DNA of 64,000 nucleotides from positions 2,108,001 to 2,172,000 of the forward strand of contig OY540815.1 in assembly GCA_961205875.1 (NCBI GenBank), read 5' to 3'. Shown in pieces: positions 1 to 11,450 of this stretch. A model generated the notes under the pieces. The model did not search any database. It worked only from the letters and a program-made list of their open reading frames with translations, and was not told the DNA's origin. Position numbers and translations under genes: made by a program. This stretch comes from Sialis fuliginosa. Lineage: Eukaryota; Arthropoda; Insecta; Megaloptera; Sialidae. The stretch's first letter is position 1; each line of letters begins with the position of its first letter.

Positions 1-1800
1 AACTTAAACATAAACTTAATCATAAACTTAATCATAAACTTAATCATAAACTTAAACATAAAATTAAACATAAATTAAAACATAAACTTAATCATTAACT
101 TAAACATAAACTTAATCATAAACTTAATCATAAACTTAATCATAAACTTAAACATAAACTTAATCATAAACTTAATCATAAACTTAATCATAAACTTAAA
201 CATAAATTAAAACATAAACTTAATCATAAACTTAATCATAAACTTAATCATAAACTTGATCATAAACTTAATCATTAACTTAAACACAAACTTAATCATA
301 AACTTAATCATAAACTTAATCATAAACTTAATCATAAACTTAAACATAAACTTAAACATATACTTAATCATAAACTTAATCATAAACTTAATCATAAACT
401 TAATCATAAACTTAAACATAAACTTAATCATAAACTTAATCATAAACTTAATCATAAACTTAATTATAATCTTAAACATAAACTTAAACATGAACTTAAT
501 CATAAACTCAATCATAAACTTAAACATAAATTAAAACATAAACATAAACATAAACTTAAACATAAACTTAATCGTAAACTTAATCATAAACTTAATCATA
601 AACTTTATCATAAACTTAATCATAAACTTAATCATAAACTTAATCATAAACTTAAACATAAATTAAAACATAAACATAAACATAAACTTAAACATAAACT
701 TAATCATAAACTTAATCATAAACTTAATAATAAACTTAAACATAAACTTAAACATAAATTTAAACATAAATTTAAAAAAAACTTAAATATAAACATAATC
801 ATAAACTTAATCATAAACTTAAACATAAACTTAAAATCATAAACTTAATCATAAACTTAATCATAAACTTAATCATAAACTTAAACATAAACATAAACAT
901 AAACTTATTCATAAACTTAATCATAAACTTAAACATAAACAAAATCATAAACTTAATCATAAACTTAAACATAAACTTAAATATAAACCTAATCATAAAC
1001 TTAATCATAAACTTAATCATAAACTTAATCATAAACTTAAACATAAACTAAAATATATACTTAATCATAAATTTAATCATAAAGTTAGTCATTAACTTAA
1101 ACATAAATTAAAACATAAACTAAAACATAAAATTTAACATAAACTTAATGATAAACTTAATCATAAACTTAATCATAAACTTTAACATTAACTTAATCAT
1201 AAACTTAATCATAAACTTAATCATAAACTCAATCATAAACTTAATCATAAACTTAATCATAAACTTAATCATAAACTTAAACATAAACTTAAACATAAAC
1301 TTAATCATAAACTTAATCATAAACTTAAACATAAACTAAAACATATACTTAATCATAAATTTAATCATAAAGTTAATCATAAACTTAAACATAAATTAAA
1401 ACATAAACTTAAACATAAAATTAAACATAAACTTAATCATAAACTTAATCATAAACTTAATCATAAACTTAAACTTAAACTTAATTATAAACTTAATCAT
1501 AAACTTAATCATTAACTTAATCATAAACTCAATCATAAACTTAAACATAAATTAAAACATAAACTTAAACATAAAATTAAACATAAACTTAATCATAAAC
1601 TTAATCATAAACTTAATCATAAACTTAAACTTAAACTTAATTATAAACTTAATCATAAACTTAATCATTAACTTAATCATAAACTCAATCATAAACTTAA
1701 ACATAAATTAAAACATAAACATAAACATAAACATAAACATAAACATAAACATAAACATAAACATAAACTTAAACATAAACATAAACATAAACATAAACAA
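1..1800 (+). repeat. A-block 1 (left end outside window)
   Basis: The dominant 12-mer is AAACTTAATCAT, interspersed with AAACAT hexamers. Landmarks in order: TTGATCAT near 257, AAACACAAAC near 284, TTATAATCTT near 465, an A8 run near 774, AAAATCAT near 834, and CAAAATC near 939. The block ends in an AAACAT run that abuts core 1. Same length and landmarks as 17076-18875. Confidence 0.93.
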
Positions 1801-1868
1801 CACATTTCGTCTCAATTCGATTTTGAATAAAAAAATAATTATATTAAATTTTCCTCAAGACAGATTAG

Positions 1869-1891
1869 ATACAAATCGACTCGATTTGTAT
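1869..1891. other. Core palindrome (reference copy)
   Basis: A perfect inverted repeat with 11-bp arms ATACAAATCGA and TCGATTTGTAT around a single C. It lies 68 bp into the core. Type B cores keep 10-bp arms because the base after TCGATTTGTA is A. A symmetric dimeric protein site or a small cruciform is possible. Confidence 0.9.
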
Positions 1892-1950
1892 TAATTCGTT
1901 GTATTTTGTATTCATTCGTTAATAGTTGTCTTGATTCGTTTCAAACAGTC
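1891..1950 (+). promoter_or_regulatory. Three ATTCGTT iterons at 20-bp spacing (reference copy)
   Basis: ATTCGTT occurs at 1894-1900, 1914-1920 and 1934-1940, exactly 20 bp apart (about two helical turns), each preceded by TT plus one variable base. The first two units also share TTGT at the same relative position. The array directly follows the palindrome. Both truncated cores (10 and 12) keep it. In type B the third heptamer is ATTCGCT or ATTCGCG. Regulatory function is inferred. Confidence 0.6.
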
Positions 1951-2023
1951 AATTGGAACTAGTTTTTTAAATCAATTCGAAAAGTTTCAGCGCTAATCGG
2001 AAGTTTAGAGTCAAAATGTCTAG

Positions 2024-2058
2024 ATTTGACTTAATTTGATGTTATTTGAGTGATATGA
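2024..2058 (+). promoter_or_regulatory. ATTTGA array at 10-bp spacing (reference copy)
   Basis: ATTTGA starts at 2024, 2034 and 2044, followed by a variant ATATGA at 2053, just before the T-block starts. This puts the motif on one helical face. Type B cores have lost one base between the first two units, making that step 9 bp. The function is unknown. Confidence 0.55.
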
Positions 2059-2064
2059 TGCAAG

Positions 2065-3030
2065 TTTATGTTTAGGTTTATGTTTAAGTTTATGTTTAAG
2101 TTTATGTTTAAGTTTATGTTTAAGTTTAAGTTTATATTTATGTTTATGTTTATGTTTATGTTTATGTTTAAGTTTATGTTTAAGTTTATGTTTAAGTTTA
2201 TGTTTAAGTTTATGTTTATGTTTATGTTTATATTTATGTTTATGTTTATGTTTATGTTTATGTTTATGTTTATGTTTATGTTTATGTTTATGTTTATGTT
2301 TAAGTTTATGTTTAAGTTTATGTTTAAGTTAATGTTTAAGTTTATGTTTAAGTTTATGTTTATGTTTAAGTTTATGTTTAAGTTTATGTTTAAGTTTATG
2401 TTTATGTTTATGTTTATGTTTATGTTTATGTTTATGTTTATGTTTATGTTTATGTTTATGTTTATGTTTATGTTTAAGTTTATGTTTATGTTTAAGTTTA
2501 TGTTTATGTTTATGTTTATATTTATGTTTATGTTTATGTTTATGTATATGTTTATGTTTATGTTTATGTTTATGTTTATGTTTATGTTTATGTTTATGTT
2601 TATGTTTATGTTTATGTTTATGTTTATGTTTATGTTTATGTTTATGTTTATGTTTATGTTTATGTTTATGTTTATGTTTATGTTTATGTTTATGTTTATG
2701 TTTATGTTTATGTTTATGTTTATGTTTATGTTTATGTTTATGTTTATGTTTATGTTTATATTTATGTTTATGTTTATGTTTATGTTTATGTTTATGTTTA
2801 TGTTTAAGTTTATGTTTATCTTTATGTTTATGTTACTACTTATGTTTATGTTTATGTTTATGTTTATGTTTATGTTTACGTTTTAATTTATGTTTAAGTT
2901 TATGTTTATGTTTATGTTTATGTTTATGTTTAAGTTTATGTTTAAATTTATATTTAAGTTTAAGTTTATGTTTAAGCTAATGTTCAAATTTATGTTTAAA
3001 TTTATGTTTAAGTTTATGTTTAAGTTTATT
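2065..3030 (-). repeat. T-block 1
   Basis: 966 bp of TTTATG and TTTAAG hexamers, with one TTTAGG near 2074. It ends with TTTATCTTT, TTACTACTT and ACGTTTTAATT landmarks and the left half of the T-to-A junction. The 272-residue open frame it contains is only the hexamer read as Met-Phe/Lys-Phe. Confidence 0.93.
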
Positions 3031-3080
3031 TAAATATAAACTTAACATATTATTATTTAAACATAAACTTAATCATAAGC
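2944..3080. other. T-to-A junction module (reference copy)
   Basis: A conserved module in which the G-bearing strand switches to the C-bearing strand. The left part carries AAGCTAATGTTCAAATT. The centre has 8-bp arms AAGTTTAT (3022-3029) and ATAAACTT (3036-3043) around TTAAAT. The right part carries AACATATTATTATTTAAAC, then AATCATAAGC. The same module switches strands after 4810, 8487, 11450, 14527, 17016, 20099, 21879, 26276, 26950, 32142, 41900, 45559, 49170, 52559, 56356, 60003 and 63853. It is partial on its left at 27307 and altered on its right at 34108. Type B copies have TGCTAATG in place of AGCTAATG. Confidence 0.85.
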
Positions 3081-3412
3081 TTAAACATAAACTTAAACAT
3101 AAACTTAATCATAAACTTAATCATAAACTTAATCATAAACTTAAACATAAATTAAAACATAAACATAAACATAAACTTAAACATAAAATTAAACATAAAC
3201 TTAATCATAAACTTAATCATAAACTTAATCATAAACTTAAACTTAAACTTAATTATAAACTTAATCATAAACTTAATCATTAACTTAATCATAAACTCAA
3301 TCATAAACTTAAACATAAATTAAAACATAAACATAAACATAAACATAAACATAAACATAAACATAAACATAAACATAAACTTAAACATAAACATAAACAT
3401 AAACATAAACAA
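3031..3412 (+). repeat. A-block 2 (short, 382 bp)
   Basis: Junction right half, a few 12-mers, an AAACTTAAACTTAATTAT landmark, then an AAACAT run into core 2. It lacks the middle landmarks of A-block 1, so it looks like an internally deleted block. Same length as A-block 8. Confidence 0.92.
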
Positions 3413-3676
3413 CACATTTCGTCTCAATTCGATTTTGAATAAAAAAATAATTATATTAAATTTTCCTCAAGACAGATTAGATACAAATCGACTCGATTTG
3501 TATTAATTCGTTGTATTTTGTATTCATTCGTTAATAGTTGTCTTGATTCGTTTCAAACAGTCAATTGGAACTAGTTTTTTAAATCAATTCGAAAAGTTTC
3601 AGCGCTAATCGGAAGTTTAGAGTCAAAATGTCTAGATTTGACTTAATTTGATGTTATTTGAGTGATATGATGCAAG
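3413..3676 (+). other. Core 2 (type A, 264 bp)
   Basis: Matches core 1 by eye over the full length, including palindrome, iterons and the ATTTGA array. Confidence 0.9.
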
Positions 3677-4810
3677 TTTATGTTTAGGTTTATGTTTAAG
3701 TTTATGTTTAAGTTTATGTTTAAGTTTATGTTTAAGTTTAAGTTTATATTTATGTTTATGTTTATGTTTATGTTTATGTTTAAGTTTATGTTTAAGTTTA
3801 TGTTTAAGTTTATGTTTAAGTTTATGTTTATGTTTATGTTTATATTTATGTTTATGTTTATGTTTATGTTTATGTTTATGTTTATGTTTATGTTTATGTT
3901 TATGTTTATGTTTAAGTTTATGTTTAAGTTTATGTTTAAGTTAATGTTTAAGTTTATGTTTAAGTTTATGTTTATGTTTATGTTTATGTTTATGTTTATG
4001 TTTATGTTTATGTTTATGTTTATGTTTATGTTTATGTTTATGTTTATGTTTATGTTTATGTTTATGTTTATGTTTATGTTTATGTTTATGTTTATGTTTA
4101 TGTTTATGTTTATGTTTATGTTTATGTTTACGTTTTAATTTATGTTTAAGTTTATGTTTATGTTTATGTTTATGTTTAAGTTTATGTTTATGTTTATGTT
4201 TATATTTATGTTTATGTTTATGTTTATGTTTATGTTTATGTTTATGTTTATGTTTATGTTTATGTTTATGTTTAAGTTTATGTTTAAGTTTATGTTTAAG
4301 TTAATGTTTAAGTTTATGTTTAAGTTTATGTTTATGTTTATGTTTATGTTTATGTTTATGTTTATGTTTATGTTTATGTTTATGTTTATGTTTAAGTTTA
4401 TGTTTATGTTTAAGTTTATGTTTATGTTTATGTTTATATTTATGTTTATGTTTATGTTTATGTATATGTTTATGTTTATGTTTATGTTTATGTTTATGTT
4501 TATGTTTATGTTTATGTTTATGTTTATGTTTATGTTTATGTTTATGTTTATGTTTATGTTTATGTTTATGTTTATGTTTATGTTTATGTTTATGTTTATG
4601 TTTATGTTTATGTTTATGTTTATGTTTATGTTTATGTTTATGTTTATGTTTATGTTTATGTTTACGTTTTAATTTATGTTTAAGTTTATGTTTATGTTTA
4701 TGTTTATGTTTAAGTTTATGTTTAAATTTATATTTAAGTTTAAGTTTATGTTTAAGCTAATGTTCAAATTTATGTTTAAATTTATGTTTAAGTTTATGTT
4801 TAAGTTTATT
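3677..4810 (-). repeat. T-block 2
   Basis: 1134 bp. Contains two copies of the ACGTTTTAATTTATG end landmark (near 4130 and 4664), so part of the block is tandemly duplicated (about 534 bp). It lacks TTACTACTT. The length difference from T-block 1 is 168 bp, which is 28 hexamers. Confidence 0.92.
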
Positions 4811-7545
4811 TAAATATAAACTTAACATATTATTATTTAAACATAAACTTAATCATAAGCTTAAACATAAACTTAAACATAAACTTAATCATAAACTTAA
4901 TCATAAACTTAATCATAAACTTAAACATAAATTAAAACATAAACATAAACATAAACTTAAACATAAACTTAATCATAAACTTAATCATAAACTTAATCAT
5001 AAACTTAAACATAAAATTAAACATAAATTAAAACATAAACTTAATCATTAACTTAAACATAAACTTAATCATAAACTTAATCATAAACTTAATCATAAAC
5101 TTAAACATAAACTTAATCATAAACTTAATCATAAACTTAATCATAAACTTAAACATAAATTAAAACATAAACATAAACATAAACTTAAACATAAACTTAA
5201 TCATAAACTTAATCATAAACTTAATCATAAACTTAAACATAAAATTAAACATAAATTAAAACATAAACTTAATCATTAACTTAAACATAAACTTAATCTT
5301 AAACTTAATCATAAACTTAATCATAAACTTAATCATAAACTTATATATAATCTTAAACATAAACTTAAACATGAACTTAATCATAAACTTAATCATAAAC
5401 ATAATCATAAACTTAATCATAAACTTAATCATAAACTTAATCATAAACTTAATCATAAACTTGATCATAAACTTAATCATAAACTTAATCATAAACTTAA
5501 TCATAAACTTAAACATAAACTTAAACATATACTTAATCATAAATTTAATCATAAAGTTAATCATAAACTTAAACATAAATTAAAACATAAACTTAAACAT
5601 AAAATTAAACATAAACTTAATCATAAACTTAATCATAAACTTAATCATAAACTTAATCATAAACTTAAACATAAACTTAATCATAAACTTAATCATAAAC
5701 TTAATAATAAACTTAATCATAAACTTAAACATAAAATTAAACATAAATTAAAACATAAACTTAATCATTAACTTAAACATAAACTTAATCATAAACTTAA
5801 TCATAAACTTAATCATAAACTTAAACATAAACTTAATCATAAACTTAATCATAAACTTAATCATAAACTTAAACATAAATTAAAACATAAACATAAACAT
5901 AAACTTAAACATAAACTTTATCATAAACTTAATCATAAACTTAATCATAAACTTAAACATAAAATTAAACATAAATTAAAACATAAACTTAATCATTAAC
6001 TTAAACATAAACTTAATCTTAAACTTAATCATAAACTTAATCATAAACTTAATCATAAACTTATATATAATCTTAAACATAAACATAAACATGAACTTAA
6101 TCATAAACTTAATCATAAACTTGATCATAAACTTAATCATAAACTTAAACACAAACTTAATCATAAACTTAATCATAAACTTAATCATAAACTTAATCAT
6201 AAACTTAAACATAAACTTAAACATATACTTAATCATAAATTTAATCATAAAGTTAATCATAAACTTAAACATAAATTAAAACATAAACTTAAACATAAAA
6301 TTAAACATAAACTTAATCATAAACTTAATCATAAACTTAAACATAAACTTAATCATAAACTTAAACATAAACTTAATCATAAACTTAATCATAAACTTAA
6401 TCATAAACTTAATTATAATCTTAAACATAAACTTAAACATAAACTTAATCATAAACTCAATCATAAACTTAAACATAAACTTAAACATAAATTTAAACAT
6501 AAATTTAAAAAAAACTTAAATATAAACATAATCATAAACTTAATCATAAACTTAAACATAAACTTAAAATCATAAACTTAATCATAAACTTAATCATAAA
6601 CTTAATCATAAACTTAAACATAAACATAAACATAAACTTATTCATAAACTTAATCATAAACTTAAACATAAACAAAATCATAAACTTAATCATAAACTTA
6701 AACATAAACTTAAATATAAACCTAATCATAAACTTAATCATAAACTTAATCATAAACTTAATCATAAACTAAAATATATACTTAATCATAAATTTAATCA
6801 TAAAGTTAGTCATTAACTTAAACATAAATTAAAACATAAACTAAAACATAAAATTTAACATAAACTTAATGATAAACTTAATCATAAACTTAATCATAAA
6901 CTTTAACATTAACTTAATCATAAACTTAATCATAAACTTAATCATAAACTTAATCATAAACTCAATCATAAACTTAATCATAAACTTAATCATAAACTTA
7001 ATCATAAACATAAACATAAACTTAAACATAAACTTAATCATAAACTTAATCATAAACTTAAACATAAACTTAAACATATACTTAATCATAAATTTAATCA
7101 TAAAGTTAATCATAAACTTAAACATAAATTAAAACATAAACTTAAACATAAAATTAAACATAAACTTAATCATAAACTTAATCATAAACTTAATCATAAA
7201 CTTAAACTTAAACTTAATTATAAACTTAATCATAAACTTAATTATTAACTTAATCATAAACTCAATCATAAACTTAAACATAAATTAAAACATAAACTTA
7301 AACATAAAATTAAACATAAACTTAATCATAAACTTAATCATAAACTTAATCATAAACTTAAACTTAAACTTAATTATAAACTTAATCATAAACTTAATCA
7401 TTAACTTAATCATAAACTCAATCATAAACTTAAACAAAAATTAAAACATAAACATAAACATAAACATAAACATAAACATAAACATAAACATAAACATAAA
7501 CATAAACATAAACATAAACATAAACATAAACATAAACATAAACAA
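4811..7545 (+). repeat. A-block 3 (long, 2735 bp)
   Basis: The longest A-block of the first 25 kb. The section with AAAATTAAAC, AAATTAAAAC and AATCATTAAC recurs at 4920-5060, 5160-5280, 5720-5770 and 5940-6000, pointing to internal tandem amplification. The A8 run, AAAATCAT and CAAAATC landmarks follow from about 6500. Identical in length to A-block 9. Confidence 0.92.
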
Positions 7546-7809
7546 CACATTTCGTCTCAATTCGATTTTGAATAAAAAAATAATTATATTAAATTTTCCT
7601 CAAGACAGATTAGATACAAATCGACTCGATTTGTATTAATTCGTTGTATTTTGTATTCATTCGTTAATAGTTGTCTTGATTCGTTTCAAACAGTCAATTG
7701 GAACAAGTTTTTTAAATCAATTCGAAAAGTTTCAGCGCTAATCGGAAGTTTAGAGTCAAAATGTCTAGATTTGACTTAATTTGATGTTATTTGAGTGATA
7801 TGATGCAAG
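7546..7809 (+). other. Core 3 (type A, 264 bp)
   Basis: Differs from core 1 by GGAACAAG in place of GGAACTAG. Core 9 shares this change, which ties the two copies together as duplicates. Confidence 0.9.
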
Positions 7810-8487
7810 TTTATGTTTAGGTTTATGTTTAAGTTTATGTTTAAGTTTATGTTTAAGTTTATGTTTAAGTTTAAGTTTATATTTATGTTAATGTTTATGT
7901 TTATGTTTAAGTTTATGTTTAAGTTTATGTTTAAGTTTATGTTTAAGTTTATGTTTATGTTTATGTTTATGTTTATATTTATGTTTATGTTTATGTTTAT
8001 GTTTATGTTTATGTTTATGTTTATGTTTATGTTTATGTTTATGTTTATGTTTATGTTTATGTTTATGTTTATGTTTATGTTTATGTTTATGTTTATGTTT
8101 ATGTTTATGTTTATGTTTATGTTTATGTTTATGTTTATGTTTATGTTTATGTTTATGTTTATGTTTATGTTTATGTTTATGTTTATGTTTATGTTTATGT
8201 TTATGTTTATGTTTATGTTTATGTTTATGTTTATGTTTATGTTTAAGTTTATGTTTAAGTTTATGTTTAAGTTTATGTTTATCTTTATGTTTATGTTACT
8301 ACTTATGTTTATGTTTATGTTTATGTTTATGTTTATGTTTACGTTTTAATTTATGTTTAAGTTTATGTTTATGTTTATGTTTATGTTTAAGTTTATGTTT
8401 AAATTTATATTTAAGTTTAAGTTTATGTTTAAGCTAATGTTCAAATTTATGTTTAAATTTATGTTTAAGTTTATGTTTAAGTTTATT
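7810..8487 (-). repeat. T-block 3
   Basis: 678 bp, mostly an uninterrupted TTTATG run (about 7980-8245). It has a TTAATG variant near 7888, shared with T-block 9, and ends with the TTACTACTT and junction landmarks. T-block 9 has the same start but is 720 bp (120 hexamers) longer. Confidence 0.92.
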
Positions 8488-10190
8488 TAAATATAAACTT
8501 AACATATTAATATTTAAACATAAACTTAATCATAAGCTTAAACATAAACTTAAACATAAACTTAATCATAAACTTAATCATAAACTTAATCATAAACTTA
8601 AACATAAAATTAAACATAAATTAAAACATAAACTTAATCATTAACTTAAACATAAACTTAATCATAAACTTAATCATAAACTTAATCATAAACTTAAACA
8701 TAAACTTAATCATAAACTTAATCATAAACTTAATCATAAACTTAAACATAAATTAAAACATAAACTTAATCATAAACTTAATCATAAACTTAATCATAAA
8801 CTTGATCATAAACTTAATCATTAACTTAAACACAAACTTAATCATAAACTTAATCATAAACTTAATCATAAACTTAATCATAAACTTAAACATAAACTTA
8901 AACATATACTTAATCATAAACTTAATCATAAACTTAATCATAAACTTAATCATAAACTTAAACATAAACTTAATCATAAACTTAATCATAAACTTAATCA
9001 TAAACTTAATTATAATCTTAAACATAAACTTAAACATGAACTTAATCATAAACTCAATCATAAACTTAAACATAAATTAAAACATAAACATAAACATAAA
9101 CTTAAACATAAACTTAATCGTAAACTTAATCATAAACTTAATCATAAACTTTATCATAAACTTAATCATAAACTTAATCATAAACTTAATCATAAACTTA
9201 AACATAAATTAAAACATAAACATAAACATAAACTTAAACATAAACTTAATCATAAACTTAATCATAAACTTAATAATAAACTTAAACATAAACTTAAACA
9301 TAAATTTAAACATAAATTTAAAAAAAACTTAAATATAAACATAATCATAAACTTAATCATAAACTTAAACATAAACTTAAAATCATAAACTTAATCATAA
9401 ACTTAATCATAAACTTAATCATAAACTTAAACATAAACATAAACATAAACTTATTCATAAACTTAATCATAAACTTAAACATAAACAAAATCATAAACTT
9501 AATCATAAACTTAAACATAAACTTAAATATAAACCTAATCATAAACTTAATCATAAACTTAATCATAAACTTAATCATAAACTTAAACATAAACTAAAAT
9601 ATATACTTAATCATAAATTTAATCATAAAGTTAGTCATTAACTTAAACATAAATTAAAACATAAACTAAAACATAAAATTTAACATAAACTTAATGATAA
9701 ACTTAATCATAAACTTAATCATAAACTTTAACATTAACTTAATCATAAACTTAATCATAAACTTAATCATAAACTCAATCATAAACTTAATCATAAACTT
9801 AATCATAAACTTAATCATAAACTTAAACATAAACTTAAACATAAACTTAATCATAAACTTAATCATAAACTTAAACATAAACTAAAACATATACTTAATC
9901 ATAAATTTAATCATAAAGTTAATCATAAACTTAAACATAAATTAAAACATAAACTTAAACATAAAATTAAACATAAACTTAATCATAAACTTAATCATAA
10001 ACTTAATCATAAACTTAAACTTAAACTTAATTATAAACTTAATCATAAACTTAATCATTAACTTAATCATAAACTCAATCATAAACTTAAACATAAATTA
10101 AAACATAAACATAAACATAAACATAAACATAAACATAAACATAAACATAAACATAAACTTAAACATAAACATAAACATAAACATAAACAA
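8488..10190 (+). repeat. A-block 4
   Basis: 1703 bp with the same landmark order as A-block 1 (TTGATCAT, AAACACAAAC, TTATAATCTT, AATCGTAAAC, A8 run, AAAATCAT, CAAAATC). Its junction right half reads ATTAATATTT where others read ATTATTATTT. Confidence 0.92.
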
Positions 10191-10454
10191 CACATTTCGT
10201 CTCAATTCGATTTTGAATAAAAAAATAATTATATTAAATTTTCCTCAAGACAGATTAGATACAAATCGACTCGATTTGTATTAATTCGTTGTATTTTGTA
10301 TTCATTCGTTAATAGTTGTCTTGATTCGTTTCAAACAGTCAATTGGAACTAGTTTTTTAAATCAATTCGAAAAGTTTCAGCGCTAATCGGAAGTTTAGAG
10401 TCAAAATGTCTAGATTTGACTTAATTTGATGTTATTTGAGTGATATGATGCAAG
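10191..10454 (+). other. Core 4 (type A, 264 bp)
   Basis: Type A consensus, with no difference from core 1 seen by eye. Confidence 0.9.
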
Positions 10455-11450
10455 TTTATGTTTAGGTTTATGTTTAAGTTTATGTTTAAGTTTATGTTTA
10501 AGTTTATGTTTAAGTTTAAGTTTATATTTATGTTTATGTTTATGTTTATGTTTATGTTTAAGTTTATGTTTAAGTTTATGTTTAAGTTTATGTTTAAGTT
10601 TATGTTTATGTTTATGTTTATATTTATGTTTATGTTTATGTTTATGTTTATGTTTATGTTTATGTTTATGTTTATGTTTATGTTTATGTTTATGTTTAAG
10701 TTTATGTTTAAGTTTATGTTTAAGTTAATGTTTAAGTTTATGTTTAAGTTTATGTTTATGTTTAAGTTTATGTTTAAGTTTATGTTTAAGTTTATGTTTA
10801 TGTTTATGTTTATGTTTATGTTTATGTTTATGTTTATGTTTATGTTTATGTTTATGTTTATGTTTATGTTTAAGTTTATGTTTATGTTTAAGTTTATGTT
10901 TATGTTTATGTTTATATTTATGTTTATGTTTATGTTTATGTATATGTTTATGTTTATGTTTATGTTTATGTTTATGTTTATGTTTATGTTTATGTTTATG
11001 TTTATGTTTATGTTTATGTTTATGTTTATGTTTATGTTTATGTTTATGTTTATGTTTATGTTTATGTTTATGTTTATGTTTATGTTTATGTTTATGTTTA
11101 TGTTTATGTTTATGTTTATGTTTATGTTTATGTTTATGTTTATGTTTATGTTTATATTTATGTTTATGTTTATGTTTATGTTTATGTTTATGTTTATGTT
11201 TATGTTTATGTTTATGTTTAAGTTTATGTTTAAGTTTATGTTTAAGTTTATGTTTATCTTTATGTTTATGTTACTACTTATGTTTATGTTTATGTTTATG
11301 TTTACGTTTTAATTTATGTTTAAGTTTATGTTTATGTTTATGTTTATGTTTAAGTTTATGTTTAAATTTATATTTAAGTTTAAGTTTATGTTTAAGCTAA
11401 TGTTCAAATTTATGTTTAAATTTATGTTTAAGTTTATGTTTAAGTTTATT
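10455..11450 (-). repeat. T-block 4
   Basis: 996 bp, five hexamers longer than T-block 1 and otherwise with the same landmarks. It opens with TTTATG plus one TTTAGG and ends with TTACTACTT and the junction. Confidence 0.92.

Larger units (their letters stand above)
1801..2064 (+). other. Core 1 (type A, reference copy, 264 bp)
   Basis: A complex sequence with no hexamer periodicity, lying between an A-block and a T-block. It starts CACATTTCGTC and ends GATATGATGCAAG. Contents: palindrome 1869-1891; ATTCGTT at 1894, 1914 and 1934; TCAATTCGA at 1812 and 1972; inverted repeat AGTCAAA/TTTGACT at 2009-2031; ATTTGA at 2024, 2034 and 2044. It holds most CpGs of the period. The longest ATG frame seen is 7 codons, so it is not coding. 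No known element or RNA family was recognised. A regulatory, replication or protein-docking role is inference from its phased motifs and conservation. Confidence 0.9.
1..8050 (+). repeat. Segmental duplication, left copy
   Basis: Matches 17076 to about 25120 in the same orientation through two and a half periods. Block lengths agree: 1800, 264, 966 versus 960, 382, 264, 1134, 2735, 264. The one length change is a single TTTATG near 2900. Core 3's AAG variant is shared with core 9. The right boundary lies inside T-blocks 3 and 9; the left boundary is outside the window. Confidence 0.85.

Noticed and set aside
256-534. Asn-Leu-Ile-Ile-Asn open frames on the + strand of A-blocks, and their Met-Ile-Lys-Phe counterparts on the - strand
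   Set aside because: They are translations of the AAACTTAATCAT 12-mer in both directions. Opposite-strand frames overlap completely, as expected for a repeat with few stops.
765-785. A8 run near 774 as a retroposon poly-A tail
   Set aside because: It is a fixed landmark of every full A-block, lies in the middle of satellite sequence, and has no upstream retroposon body.
1799-1891. TATA-like AATAATTATATTAAATTTT in the core as a promoter
   Set aside because: Any 17-30% GC sequence gives TATA-like strings. There is no initiator or downstream gene to support a promoter call.
2017-2040. Small ATG frame in the core (ATG TCT AGA TTT GAC ...)
   Set aside because: It ends after seven codons and is destroyed by the 1-bp deletion in type B, so it is not conserved as coding.
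1801-2064. tRNA, 5S rRNA or Pol III element in the core
   Set aside because: Although ATTCG recurs and a T6 run is present near 1963, no A box/B box pair with proper spacing and no cloverleaf could be built.
1801-2064. Core as a transposon, solo LTR or other virus-derived fossil
   Set aside because: No terminal inverted repeats, TG...CA ends or target-site duplications flank the core, and no coding remnant is present. Origin from an unknown non-autonomous element cannot be excluded, but nothing supports it directly.
2068-2085. TTTAGG at the start of type A T-blocks as telomere repeat
   Set aside because: Only a single TTTAGG occurs per T-block, among TTTATG units. There is no tandem run of any known telomere motif.
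2068-2886. Long open frames of alternating Met-Phe and Lys-Phe (up to 506 residues, for example 2068-2886 and 62015-63535)
   Set aside because: They are TTTATG and TTTAAG read in frame. Hexamer repeats without a stop give endless open frames. There is no codon diversity, no complex domain and no start context, and lengths vary freely between copies.
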